Assembly (NCBI GenBank): GCA_029237695.1
Contig: CM055275.1
Location: 89,268,433-89,332,432, forward strand
From: Conchocele bisecta
Taxonomy: Eukaryota; Mollusca; Bivalvia; Lucinida; Thyasiridae
Length of the DNA: 64,000 bases
Reading direction: 5' to 3'
Position numbers and translations under genes: made by a program. Shown here one piece after another: positions 1 through 9,825 of the stretch (positions are counted from its first letter, which is position 1; each line of letters begins with the position of its first letter). Below the pieces are notes generated by a model. That model saw only the letters and a list, made by a program, of their open reading frames with translations, searched no databases and was not told the origin of the DNA.

Positions 1-482
1 GTGTTAGCGGGTATGTGGAAGGTGTTAGTGGGTATGTGGGTGTTAGCGGGTATGTGGAAGGTGTTAGTGGGTATGTGGAAGGTGTTGAGCGTATGGTGGA
101 AGGTGTTTAGTGGGTATGTGGAAGGTATGTGGAAGGTGTTAGCGGGTATGTGGAAGGTGTTAGTGGGTATGTGGGTGTTAGCGGGTATGTGGAAGGTGTT
201 AGCGGGTATGTGGAAGGTGTTAGTGGGTATGTGGAAGGTATTGTGGAAGGTGGTTTAGCGGGTAGGGTGTGGGAAGGTGTTAGTGGGTATGTGGAAGGTG
301 TTAGTGGGTATGTGGGTGTTAGCGGGTTATGTGGAAGGTGTTAGTGGGTATGTGGAAAGGTATGTGGAAGGTGTTAGTGGGTAGGTGTGGGTGTTAGTGG
401 GTATGTGGAAGGTGTTAGTGGGTATGTGGAAGGTGTTAGTGGGTATGTGGAAGGTGTTAGTGGGTATGTGGAAGGTGTTAGT
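1..482. repeat. 21-bp minisatellite
   Basis: Tandem copies of a unit close to GGTATGTGGAAGGTGTTAGTG fill this stretch, with some shorter units (GGTATGTGGGTGTTAGC). All three forward frames are open only because the unit length is a multiple of three, so the apparent GMWKVLV-type peptides are not taken as genes. The array begins at or before the window edge. Confidence 0.93.
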
Positions 483-489
483 CAAATTT

Positions 490-660
490 AATTTTAGTCA
501 CAAGGTCAGTGGTTCAAATCCCCACACAACCGTATGTTATAACCGTATTTTTTGTTGTTGTTTTTTGTTGTTTTTTTTGTTATTGTTTTTTGTTATTGTT
601 TTTTGTTTGATTTTTTGTTTTTTGTTTTTATGAGGGTCTGTACTCGTTTTCGATGTGTAG
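490..660 (+). repeat. tRNA-like B-box fragment and T-rich tract
   Basis: GGTTCAAATCCCC near 511 matches a tRNA T-arm (B box). It is followed by a TTTTTGTTGTT-rich tract. No complete cloverleaf can be drawn, so this looks like the remnant of a tRNA-derived SINE. The rest of the stretch is low complexity. Confidence 0.35.
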
Positions 661-688
661 GGGAAATGTGTGCATTCATTTCGTCAGC

Positions 689-2081
689 TTAATTTTCAAA
701 AGCTGTGTCGGTGTTGGAGCAGTCACTGGCTGTGGATGCTGTGTCGGTGTCGGAGCAGTCACTGGCTGTGGATGCTGTGTCCGTGCCCTCTTCATCCGTC
801 ACCTCGATGATGAACCGCTCAATAGCTTCCTCCACAGCAATGTCACTTTTTGCCGGAATCTGTCTTCCACTCCCTCGACGTGTCGACAGCATGCCTCCCA
901 CTCAGTGGTGCTGATGCTTTCCAGACTTTCCTGTGTCAGCTTGAGCACATCTTTAGTCTTGAAGCTGATATTGGACGCAGCAATCTTCCGTTTCACAGAC
1001 GCCCATATCAGCTCGATAGCATTCAGCTCGGCGTGATACTGTGGTAGTCGAAGGCAGGTGTGGCCGTGTTCCTTCAGCATCTCGTCCAACACGTATGTCG
1101 GTGCTGGCTTATTCCGCATACACAGTTCATACAGCTCGGCCTTCAGCATCTTCGGAGTGTACGGAATGTGGTGTCTGCCGAGCCACTCCTGTATATCGGC
1201 ATTCCGGGAACTCTGGGTAGGGCACTTATTCATTTGTAGATTGTGGTAGGCCGCGTTGTCCACTACAAGTAAGGAGCGAGGTGGCAAATTCGGAATGAGT
1301 CTCTCTCGAAGCCATCTCTGAAAGTTGGTGCCGTTCATTTCAGAATGGTAATCAACTGTCGAAGACTTGGCTTTGAACAAAAGGCACGCCCCATCGATGA
1401 AGCCTTTGGCTGAGCCTGCATGGACGACGATTCAGTCTTCACCCCTTCGAAAACGAACATTCCTTGTCGCTTCTTCGGACTGCCAGCATTTCTTCGCACT
1501 GTGCGTCGAATGGACATATGTCTCGTCGGTGTAGACAATAGGTCGACCCTCCTTGCGATACTTCTTGATTTGCCGGATATACTCGATTCTGGCAGATACA
1601 ACGTCTGACCTTTCCATTAACACTGAACAATCGATTCGCATCGCCTCCACACAAACCCAATCTCTTTCAGAGTCTTTCTCAGGAAATCAACGTGGCCTGG
1701 AAAGTGGATCTTCTCTCTGACAGCTTGCAGGATCGTCTTGGCCGTCGGTACAACCTGTCCCCGCTGCAACATCTCATGAACTGTGCGCCGTATAACGTCT
1801 CCGTCAAACGCGTCCACGACGTAACGGTCACGTCGTGGTTCCCGTGACGTTTCTCCTGACGCCATAGCGATACGTCGACATGTCCACGAGCTGACGCCAG
1901 TGTAGTTGGCTACCCTCTCTGTGGCCTTCTCCAATGGTATTTGCAAAGAGCCTGCAATCTTCTCCTCTTTGCAAATTTTCAGAACATTTCTGATGATCGA
2001 CGATTTGTCTGGAGCGTTATCAGCCATTGCTTTTATCGAATGCGTATGAATTGAAAAAACGCACTCGGAATGACTTTGCAC
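689..2081 (-). pseudogene. Decayed IS630/Tc1/mariner-type DDE transposase
   Basis: On the minus strand this encodes a cut-and-paste transposase of the IS630/Tc1/mariner superfamily. An N-terminal helix-turn-helix-like region (2040-1700) is followed by the first catalytic Asp in YTDETYVHS (about 1530), the second in VVDNAAYHN (about 1260) and the Glu in LNAIELIW (about 1015). The tail is acidic and Ser/Thr-rich (TDEEGTDTAS). I count 81 residues between the second Asp and the Glu, instead of 34 in Tc1, so this is not a classical Tc1 element; a DD82E group named Sailor has been described and may be the closest. The copy is broken: a frameshift near 1617-1640, an in-frame TGA at 1434-1432 (probably from CGA) and another frameshift near 850. 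No clear terminal inverted repeats were found. Confidence 0.85.
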
Positions 2082-2194
2082 CTGCTAAATCTGAAGGAAT
2101 TGCACGGCAAAGTGACTTTGTGCGTGTTGTATACACTAAATTTAAACCTGTTTGACTTGGTTTTTTTTAAGTTAAAATAAAAAAAAAAAGTACA

Positions 2195-2945
2195 TTTTTG
2201 CGAGTCGAACTCACAAACGCTGTGTTCATAGTATTCGTCGCTAACCACTGCACTATCATACAGACATGCAAACATTGATATTGACATCGATATTTATCGT
2301 TATAACCGTGCAATCAATAAGTGTTTACATACCTACCTTATAGTCCGCAGACGATAACTTGCTACTTGTTTACAAACAAACCGGTCATAAACAAAACATA
2401 GAATATGTGAGACAGGTAAATATACCCGTGTCAGTATTCCTTTTCAATATTATTGATTTTGAGGTTTGTTATCAAATATTATGTAGTCGAGGGGTAAGAG
2501 TGACGGATATCAATGCCGTAGGTAGTGAGTTCGAATCTTAGTTTTTCATGCACATATATTTTGATTTGTTTATGTTTTATTACATTTTTTTTGTATGTGT
2601 GTTGCTCTTACAAATTTCATTAATTAAGCAAGATATATATTACATTTAGAACGTTAGTCTCACTTTGAAGAAAACAAATAACTAAATGCACATTTCATAT
2701 GTGTGTACATGAATATTTTGGAGGATGTTCTCGCCGATCATGTCAAATTGAGGTCAGCAATAGTGATAACCCTCGCCGTTTCACATATTTCCATCTCCAC
2801 GAACCAGTCATAAAAAGAACAGAATGTTATTGACAAAAGTAATGCATTGTATGAGGTTCGAACTCTTGACCAGATAACATGAACAAAAGTTCTGCAAACG
2901 TATAGATTTTCTCCCCCTTCGATACCACTGAGCCACACACTACAT
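2195..2945. repeat. Three short tRNA-derived fragments
   Basis: Three tRNA-like pieces have A-box and B-box matches: about 2198-2262 (minus; TAGTGCAGTGGTTAGCGA then GAGTTCGACTC), about 2476-2545 (plus; TAGTCGAGGGGTAAGAG then GAGTTCGAATC) and about 2845-2942 (minus; TGGCTCAGTGGTATCG then GAGTTCGAACCTC). The spacing between boxes and the stems do not give functional tRNAs. They are best read as SINE heads or degenerate tRNA copies. I see no gene between them. Confidence 0.45.
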
Positions 2946-3514
2946 GTCTATTTTGAGCTCCAATCTACACTATTATATTGACATGCATGCACGTGCACTT
3001 TATAATGTATAAATTATGCACGAACACGAGGCTATGATATGATAATACACCTGGGGCCCGTTTCACTAACGAACTAAGCAAGTACTTTTGTCATAAGTTA
3101 TAACTTAAGTCCGGAGTACGTGCTTAGTCCGTTTCACAAAACATCTTAGCAAGAACGACAATCGAAATTTACGATGGAAAACTAAGACAGGTAGCTAGCA
3201 GTCTTAAGTTATAACTTAAATATTTAAGTCGGAACTTATGAAATAAACAAAGATGGATGCCCCCATGTGAGCCGAGGTGGCGAAAACAATTCACTGACAG
3301 CAGGTAAATGTTCACTTCATACGTACTATTTTAGCAAGTATCTGCCATATAAACCATATATGCTTACATATAGATAGCCACACCTGTGCTAGTTACCCGT
3401 GTATTGCTATTTGTGATGTAGGTCATGTCGTTACCAGTATTCGCTATGCCCAGTTATCGACAACATTTACAACCACTGTAGATCCAGATGAGCCGGCTCG
3501 CAACGAACCGTCTG

Positions 3515-4200
3515 TATGCTGTTCATGTATGTCTGTTTGTCGGTTGGTGTCAGTCAGTTGGTCGGTGTCAGTTGGTCAGTGTCGGTCGGTGTCTGTCGGT
3601 CTGTCAGTCGGTCGATGTCGGTTGGTGTCGGTCAGTGTTGGTCGATCAGTCGGTATCGGTCGATCAGTCGGTGTCGGTCGGTCGGTCGGTCAGTGTCGGT
3701 CTGTTGGTTTCGCATGGTCGGTGTCAGTCGGTCGGTGTTGGTCAGTCGGTGTCAGTCTGTCGGTTGGTGTCGGTCAGTCGGTGTCCGTCGGTGTATGGTT
3801 GTCAGTGTCGGTCGGTCGGTCGGTCGGTGTCGTTATGTCGGTATGTCGGTGTCGGTCAGTTGGTTTCGCACGGTCGGTGTCAGTCGGTCTGTCGGTGTCG
3901 GTCTGTCGGTCGGTGTCAGTCGGTGTCAGTCGGTGTCTGTCTGTGTCGGTCGGTCGGTCGGTCGGTCTGTCCGGTTCGGTCGGTGTTGGTCGGTTGGTGT
4001 CGGTATGTCGGTGTCAGTCAGTTGGTTTCGCACGGTCGGTGTCAGTCGGTCGGTGTCAGTCTGTCGGTCGGTGTCGGTCGGTCGGTGTCAGTCGGTGTCA
4101 GTCGGTGTCTGTCGGTCTCTCGGTATGCCCTGCCCGCCCCGTCCGCCCCGCACGCCCGCCCACCCGAAGCCCACGCCCGCCCGCCCGCCCGCCCGCCCGG
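3515..4200. repeat. GTCGGT/GTCAGT low-complexity block
   Basis: A short-period array of CGGT, GTCGGTGTCA and similar words ends in a pyrimidine-rich CCCGCCCG tract at 4125-4200. All three forward frames stay open (VSVGRSVSVG-type peptides), as expected for a biased repeat with few stops. No domain is present and I do not call a gene. Confidence 0.9.
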
Positions 4201-5320
4201 GTCTTAAGTGGTCATTATTTTCTTTAAAAACGATGAATATACAACCTAATGGTGTGTCATGTATGAACGTCCGTCCGTCCATCAGTCTGATTGACTATCC
4301 GACTGTTGTTTGTTCTTTCTTTACCGAACATACAAACGATGGCAGCTGCAGTTGCTATAATCCAGGCGCGCAATTTACCATGGGAACGAGTCTTTAGGAC
4401 CGAACCAATCCCCTAGACTTCATGGATAACGAGGACCAAATATCGAAATGCAGGCTGTCTCGTGATTTCTTTTCTACAAGTATGCAACATTGCACATGCT
4501 GACATTATACGGTCAACCCTGAGATCACACAGTCTGTCAGTGTCATTGCAAGTGTTGACTGCATTGCGATTTTACGCAACTGGTAGTACCCTGGCGGTTA
4601 CTGGAGAGATATACAACATTAGCAAATCAAGTGGTTCTAGAAAGTGGAGTATAACTTTTGCGGACAGTGTTAGCCTGTGTTTCGTTTCTGATAAGGAGAT
4701 ACCTGGTTTTCAGACTAGATGGAGAAACAGTCCTGACGCATTTAACAAAAATGTCAGACCCGTCCGCTGAACGCACGTGCGCATTAATCCAGAACTATAC
4801 TGGTAAACATGTTCAGGGGCAATCCTATATGTGTGACACTGACTCACACAGTGCATGCATTTCTACATGTAATCAACAAATTACCCGTGTCCAGTTCAAA
4901 TAAATATAATATGTCATTCGGTAGTTGTATCAGATACATCCATATCTGACCGGGCATACCATTAAGTACATGTGTTCTGCTGACTCTGAAACGTGATTTC
5001 TGAGTTAATGAGGTAATCTAAGTAAAATTGAAAAAATGGTCGAACTACAATTTTATTGGAATGTAAAAATAAAAACATTGTTTAAAAAATTGCTTATTTT
5101 GTTGCTGTTTCATGTCATATGCCAGTTTATATTACAGTATAAGGTTCACTAGTTGGCAATAAATATATCCACATGTATTCAATGGCGTCGGAATATTGAG
5201 ATAACATTTATATTCTACATGAGATTATTTTTAAAAATTAATAATATTCAACATTAGGCTTGCAAATCCGTTATTTTAGATGTCAAAACACATAAAGGGA
5301 AAGTAAAGTCATCATAAAAA
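4201..5320. other. No gene recognised
   Basis: Unique-looking AT-rich DNA. A 102-codon open frame at 4462-4770 shows no recognisable domain, no splice context and no coding bias that I can see. I leave it unannotated. Confidence 0.5.
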
Positions 5321-5324
5321 TATA

Positions 5325-5385
5325 AGCCCCGAGCAGGATTCGAACCCGCACGGCACATACCAAAGCTGTAAACAATAACTAAGTT
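5325..5385 (-). repeat. tRNA-like fragment
   Basis: GGATTCGAACCCG on the plus strand is the complement of a tRNA T-arm. No complete acceptor and anticodon arms can be paired, so it is called a tRNA-derived repeat fragment. Confidence 0.35.
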
Positions 5386-5702
5386 GTAAGTTATGACGGA
5401 CTTGTTATGACCGTCTTAAGTTTGTGTTGTGAAAGCAAATAAGCAATGACTTAAGTCGGTCATAACTTTTGTCATAAGTTATAACTTAAGTTCGAACTTA
5501 TGAACAAACTAAGATTTGTTAGTGATCTACCTATATTTGGACTCATCGATTGACCTCCAGCAACTTATTATCGTCTGTCATTTATACCTATATCATGTTA
5601 TGGATATTGATCGTTTGTTTGTAAACAAGTAGCAAGTTATCGTCTGCGGACTATACGTGCATCTATATCGACACGTGACAAGAACAACATACGTATATGA
5701 TG

Positions 5703-5792
5703 CACGTAGCGTAGTGGTTACAGTAATGTTTTATTGCTTTTTTTTTAAATTTCGTTGAGGGTTGTGGGTTCGCAACCACCACTGTATTATAT
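5703..5792 (+). repeat. tRNA-like SINE head
   Basis: TAGCGTAGTGGTTACAG (A box) and GGGTTCGCAACC (B box) occur in the right order with a T-rich stretch between them. The long spacing excludes a functional tRNA. AT-rich DNA without a gene follows to about 5950. Confidence 0.4.
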
Positions 5793-5949
5793 TTCAACGT
5801 TTATTTTATTAACATTATTATTTAATGTACTTATAGAAACATTTTGTTCTTCATTTTCTTTTACATTTGTTAAAAAACTGATATATAAATACATGTATAT
5901 TGTATATTGCATAATCCCGTTTGAATCGTCTTAGTTACATCCATTTATC

Positions 5950-6155
5950 CCGTAAACACAGTGCGTATGTGCCGTGAAAATTTTTTGATATCCAGTCAAT
6001 ACAATTTTTGCATTTTACAGCCATTTGTAGGTGTTGACGGGATAAATAGAATAGTAGGTTAGAGCCTCGCCCATCCCGTTTCCTGAGCCTTGCCAGATAT
6101 TTTTTCCCATTCACGGCACTAACCTACTATTCTCTATCTATTTTCCTTATTTCTG
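5950..6155. mobile_element. Foldback MITE, TTATCCCGTCAACAC family, truncated
   Basis: Contains TTTATCCCGTAAACAC, ATAGAATAGTAGGTTAG, GCCCATCCCGTTTCCTGAGC and CATTCACGGCACTAACCTACTATTC. These also occur at 9400-9706, 25317-25760, 40244-40713 and 44490-44790. Internal parts of the arms are missing here. No coding capacity. Confidence 0.75.
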
Positions 6156-6160
6156 AACCA

Positions 6161-6233
6161 AAGTATATGTTGTGACCACTCATTTGAACCGTCTCGGCGA
6201 GACGGTTCAAATGAGTGGTCACAACATATACTT
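6161..6233. mobile_element. Short near-perfect palindrome (AGTATATGTTGTGACCACTC family)
   Basis: Two arms of about 35 bp meet at GTCTCGGCGAGAC. The same palindrome occurs at 63287-63355, and a one-sided copy lies at 11762-11830. It is a hairpin-type MITE without coding capacity. Confidence 0.8.
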
Positions 6234-6639
6234 CTGATGAGAAATAAAGAAATTATTGAGCCTTGCCGGACTTATGATGATTATTGTGATTAGATATCTG
6301 TCTGGACCAAAATCTGGCGCAACTAATATCTTCCCCATCTGGGCGCGGCGGACATACGACGTGTGGGTGGGTTTCGCAGGTCAAACATTTCCAGGGGCCG
6401 GGAATTGGGAGGCCAAGAACCCCGAGTATGTTTACATCATTATGTGTAATTGTTTTTCAAAAATATATAACATTAATGTAGTAAATTAATTGTGAACACC
6501 GTAAGCCCTGATCTGACAGCGCGATGTGCATCCTGATCGGTGAAACAGTAAACCCAGTTCACACGTCACATGACTCTTGTGTCAATCTCTAAGATATATA
6601 AAATGTGAGAAAAGGCTGTAACTGTTACGAATAAAAAAT

Positions 6640-6702
6640 ATGATCTGTGCGAGGCTCGCACTCGCACAATTGCCTGCTTCACTAGTCAACCAGTTAGTAA
6701 TT
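6640..6702 (-). repeat. tRNA-like fragment
   Basis: The minus strand reads TGGTTGACTAGTGAAG and then GAGTGCGAGCCTC, loosely matching A and B boxes. Support is weak. The preceding 6260-6640 bases hold a 77-codon ORF without a recognisable domain. Confidence 0.25.
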
Positions 6703-6787
6703 TAAATTATCTCCAAAGCTACCAGGAGCATAATTATATTTTCAATCTCTAATTTAAATTTGCTCTAGATAACATGGTGCATTATCA

Positions 6788-7075
6788 CGTCATGGGCGGA
6801 TTCAGGGGGGAGGGCGGACCCGGCGCCCCCTCCCCCCCCCCCCCTAAAATTGGCCGAGTAAATATTTTTTACAAGTTACAAGGCACGTTTTTGCTCCAAA
6901 ATGTGCTAGAACGCAGGAAATGTGATGTAGATTTCAAAAACATTCCGGGGGGGGGGGGGGTGAATGCCACCGCACCCCCCTAGCGATATCCCGAGCTCCG
7001 ATAATGTAGTCAAGTATTGCAAAATAGTTACGCCCCCCCCCCCCCCAACCCGAAATCCTGGATCCGCGCCTGCAC
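6788..7075. mobile_element. Foldback element with G/C homopolymer runs
   Basis: GGGCGGATTCAGGGGGG at the left end and CCTGGATCCGCGCCTG at the right end are inverted relatives. Runs of C (6831-6843), G (6946-6960) and C (7034-7046) lie inside. The design resembles dispersed G-run MITEs, and the ORFs crossing it are composition artefacts. Confidence 0.6.
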
Positions 7076-7084
7076 GTGATTACA

Positions 7085-7860
7085 GCAATAACAAACGTCG
7101 CCCACTTCAAAGTAAGTATTATTTGATATTTTTCTTAATATGCAACGGATTTTGATAAAATATGGCGCAGCAAACGCGTCTTCATGAGCTGCATTTAGTG
7201 GTCCAGGGAGTTTGGCACAGACTTGTGTCGTTTTTGCGAAGAATCATTCATCGCAAAAACGACAGAATTTTGTGCGAAAATACGATGACCACCGAATGCA
7301 GCATAACAAGACGCGTTTGATGCGCCATATTTCATCAAAATCCGTTACGTAATAAGGACAATATAAAGGAATACGTACTTTGAATCAGATGGATTCTGGA
7401 AGTTTCAGTACTTGTTGTTGCTGTTAGTACCACGTGATCATACACCTTGGATAAGGCGCCATTCGACACCTAAAATGGCTACAAACGGCTACATCCCTAT
7501 AAAGCTAAAGTAGACACAGTTCCAAGGTGTATGATCACGTGATACTAACAACAACAACAACAAGGACCGATTCAAAGTACGTATTCTTTTATATTTTCCT
7601 TATTACGTAACGGATTTTGATGAAATATGGCGCATCAAACGTGTCTTGTTAAGCTGCATTTGGTGGTCACTGTACATTCTTCGCAAAAATGACATAAGTC
7701 TGTGCCAAACTCCATAGACCACCAAATGCAGCTCATGAAGACGCGTTTGCTGCGCATATTTCATCAAAATCCGTTGCATATTAAGGAAAATATCAAATAA
7801 TACATACTTTGAAGTGGGCGACGTTGTTGTTGTTGTAACCACGTGATTATGCACATTGAG
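7085..7860. mobile_element. Compound array of foldback elements
   Basis: Two palindromic units, each built on TTTGATGAAATATGGCGCA and CTGCATTTGGTGGTC, lie at about 7085-7380 and 7563-7835. Between them is a shorter inverted pair, CCACGTGATCATACACCTTGG with CCAAGGTGTATGATCACGTG (about 7430-7545). A one-sided relative lies at 54600-54830. No coding sequence. Confidence 0.75.
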
Positions 7861-8299
7861 TTCGCTGTTCCCGTGACGTCACGTTCCCGTGCCATTTTAT
7901 CGGAAATCAACAGTACATGATTGTACTTTATTTGCAAAACACGTACACCATGGTCGGGCTGAATATGCGTCGTCGAAAACCCAATCCAGTTTAACGATGG
8001 GGCCCTGCACATCAGGATTATTTGTAGGGATTATCTTGTATTGTTTCAACCATTAGACATGTTAGATATGTCATTAATATACACAAATTGCAATTAATTG
8101 TTATTACCTGGTACACTTATTGGCATTATTTTGCCTTATTGACGGATTACTTCCGACGATTTGCGTTAACGTTTTCGTGTACCCATTATCTTTGCAACGG
8201 TAAGTCGGATTGACTTCAAACTTAATATACTTCCTTATCATCATCCATATTTTCCAGTTTTTATTTGTCGGTCCAGGCGGCGTCCTAGTGTATACGTGA

Positions 8300-8365
8300 G
8301 CCCTTGCTCACTTTCTCTCGTGCGATTTGTGACCGGTGTAGCTCCTGATCAAATACCACACTCCT
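8300..8365. repeat. Dispersed repeat, GTGACCGGTGTAGCTCCTGATC family
   Basis: The segment ATTTGTGACCGGTGTAGCTCCTGATCAAATA followed by CACACTCCTGT recurs at 62993-63045 and 63545-63600, where it sits beside a related repeat. The flanks 7861-8299 and 8366-8990 show no gene. Confidence 0.7.
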
Positions 8366-9077
8366 GTAACCTGATAACGTTACATAATCAAAGTACTAAA
8401 AGTAAAATGCTGCGAGCCCAACTGAAATGGGTGGTAAAACGTGTTTTAGTATATTCTCCTTTAAATATTTCAAATAGAGTAATTGTAGTACATATTTTGT
8501 ATGTGGAGAGGGGAAGGATCTGTATAGAAACAGGAAGAATCGAGTAAGCCTTAGCATTTGTTGTTTATGCATTACATACACATCCGCATGAGCTCTGAAA
8601 TTGTTATACATTTTCGACATCATTTACGGAAAATGTGACTGATTTTCGAAATCAATATCGGCGAAATACAGCGATGCGATAAGGGTGGTAATTCCATATC
8701 CGGATTCACTCTTCAAACACCTGTAGTTATAGTGTTGTTTTATGCACATTTGTACACACCGTAGTTGTGAATGAAAAAATACAGACAAGTGCCAGACAGG
8801 TGTAATTCGGGTTTACACACCATTAATGCGCGACCAAAATAGTCCCGTTTTATTTGTGAAAAATTAACGGCTAAATCGGAGGTTCCATTGGTGTTTCTTC
8901 AATTAATTATGTACCAAAGATATACATTCTAATAAATGTGAAATGTAAAATAGCATAAAACGAGTCGTTAAAAATGACCTAGATACAAGATGTAGCGCCG
9001 TGATATCTGACTGTATTTTGAGAACCGGTTACATTAGCTGCGAGAGGCTCGCAGCTAAAAAATATGACGGGCGTTTC

Positions 9078-9205
9078 ATTGATGGAAGTGTGAACAGTGC
9101 ATGCCCTGATAAGATTATGCGGATGCACAGACTGATCTGGATCTACACTTGTCGCAAAGCCCACAATCCCCAGTTACCCCGTCACAGCCACAGTTATGGT
9201 TTCCC
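9078..9205. repeat. Dispersed repeat, GAACAGTGTAGATCCTGATC family
   Basis: GTGAACAGTGCATGCCCTGATAAG, GCACAGACTGATCTGGATCTACAC and CCCCGTCACAGCCACA define this repeat. Related copies lie at 26295-26375, 62660-62765, 63085-63185 and 63640-63740. It has no coding capacity. Confidence 0.75.
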
Positions 9206-9399
9206 ATTCCAGCTACTCGAAGTTGTATATGGTAACAGTAGTATGTGTGCCACTTTGCACACAATTAACATAACAATAGAAACGGCGCGGGATTCATTAC
9301 AATAACAATAGGAGTGATAGTGACGTCGTATGTGCACTTTTGGCTACCGTGGACGCATTGTGCGCGATTTGCCAGTATGTCATACGTTTATCAGAAAAT

Positions 9400-9706
9400 C
9401 AATGTATCACAGTGCGTATGTGTCGTGAAACACTGTGCAATGAAACAGTTTTGATATCCTGTCAATACGACCTAATCACCGCGTATGAATATATGCGGTG
9501 GCTGGGGTTATATTTTTGCATTTTACAGCCGTGTGTAGGTGTTGACGGGATAAATAGAATAGTAGGTTAGTGCCGTGAATCGGAAAAAAATAACTGGCGC
9601 GGCACGGAAACGGGATGTGCTCGGCAGAGCCTCGCCCATCCCGTTTCCTGAGCCTTGCCAGATATGTTTTCCCATTCACGGCACTAACCTACTATTCTCT
9701 ATATCT
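9400..9706. mobile_element. Foldback MITE, TTATCCCGTCAACAC family
   Basis: The left part has CACAGTGCGTATGTGTCGTGAAAC and TATCCTGTCAATACGACCTAATCAC. The core GATAAATAGAATAGTAGGTTAGTGCCGTGAA is mirrored by TTCACGGCACTAACCTACTATTC. The outer right arm is missing. Confidence 0.8.
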
Positions 9707-9769
9707 GTCGCTTTTCTCTTGAACTTATTAGTCGTATATACATGTATTTATAAACACTTTCGTTTGCAG

Positions 9770-9825
9770 AACGGTAACCGGAATTACACCAAGGGATCCA
9801 AGAACGGTAGTGGACAATTTTCAAG
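9770..9825 (+). CDS. Possible upstream exon of the beta-hexosaminidase gene
   Basis: A 56-base segment sits between TTTGCAG and GTAAT. If its first base closes a codon, it reads TVTGITPRDPRTVVDNFQ and ends with one base, which fits the exon at 13357 (joining Ala then QTSLDYL). A different frame (NGNRNYTKGSKNG) is also open, so frame and membership are uncertain. Support is the splice motifs and phase fit only. Confidence 0.45.

Larger units (their letters stand above)
2339..5655. repeat. 3.3-kb interval bounded by a perfect 43-bp inverted repeat
   Basis: Bases 2339-2381 (starting TATAGTCCGCAGACGATAAC) recur as an exact reverse complement at 5613-5655. A second inverted pair lies inside, about 3055-3250 and 5390-5530, built around CATAAGTTATAACTTAAG. 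The interval holds tRNA-like fragments, a GTCGGT low-complexity block and no recognisable transposase. It could be one non-autonomous DNA element with long nested termini, or two oppositely oriented copies of a smaller element. Confidence 0.55.

Noticed and set aside
1..482. Open frames rich in GMWKVLV
   Set aside because: They are translations of a 21-bp tandem repeat with no start context or domain.
3488..4397. Three overlapping long frames (VSVGRSVSVG)
   Set aside because: GTCGGT low complexity lacks stop codons in all frames; no gene-like features.
4462..4770. 102-codon ORF
   Set aside because: No domain, no splice partners and no conservation evidence available here.
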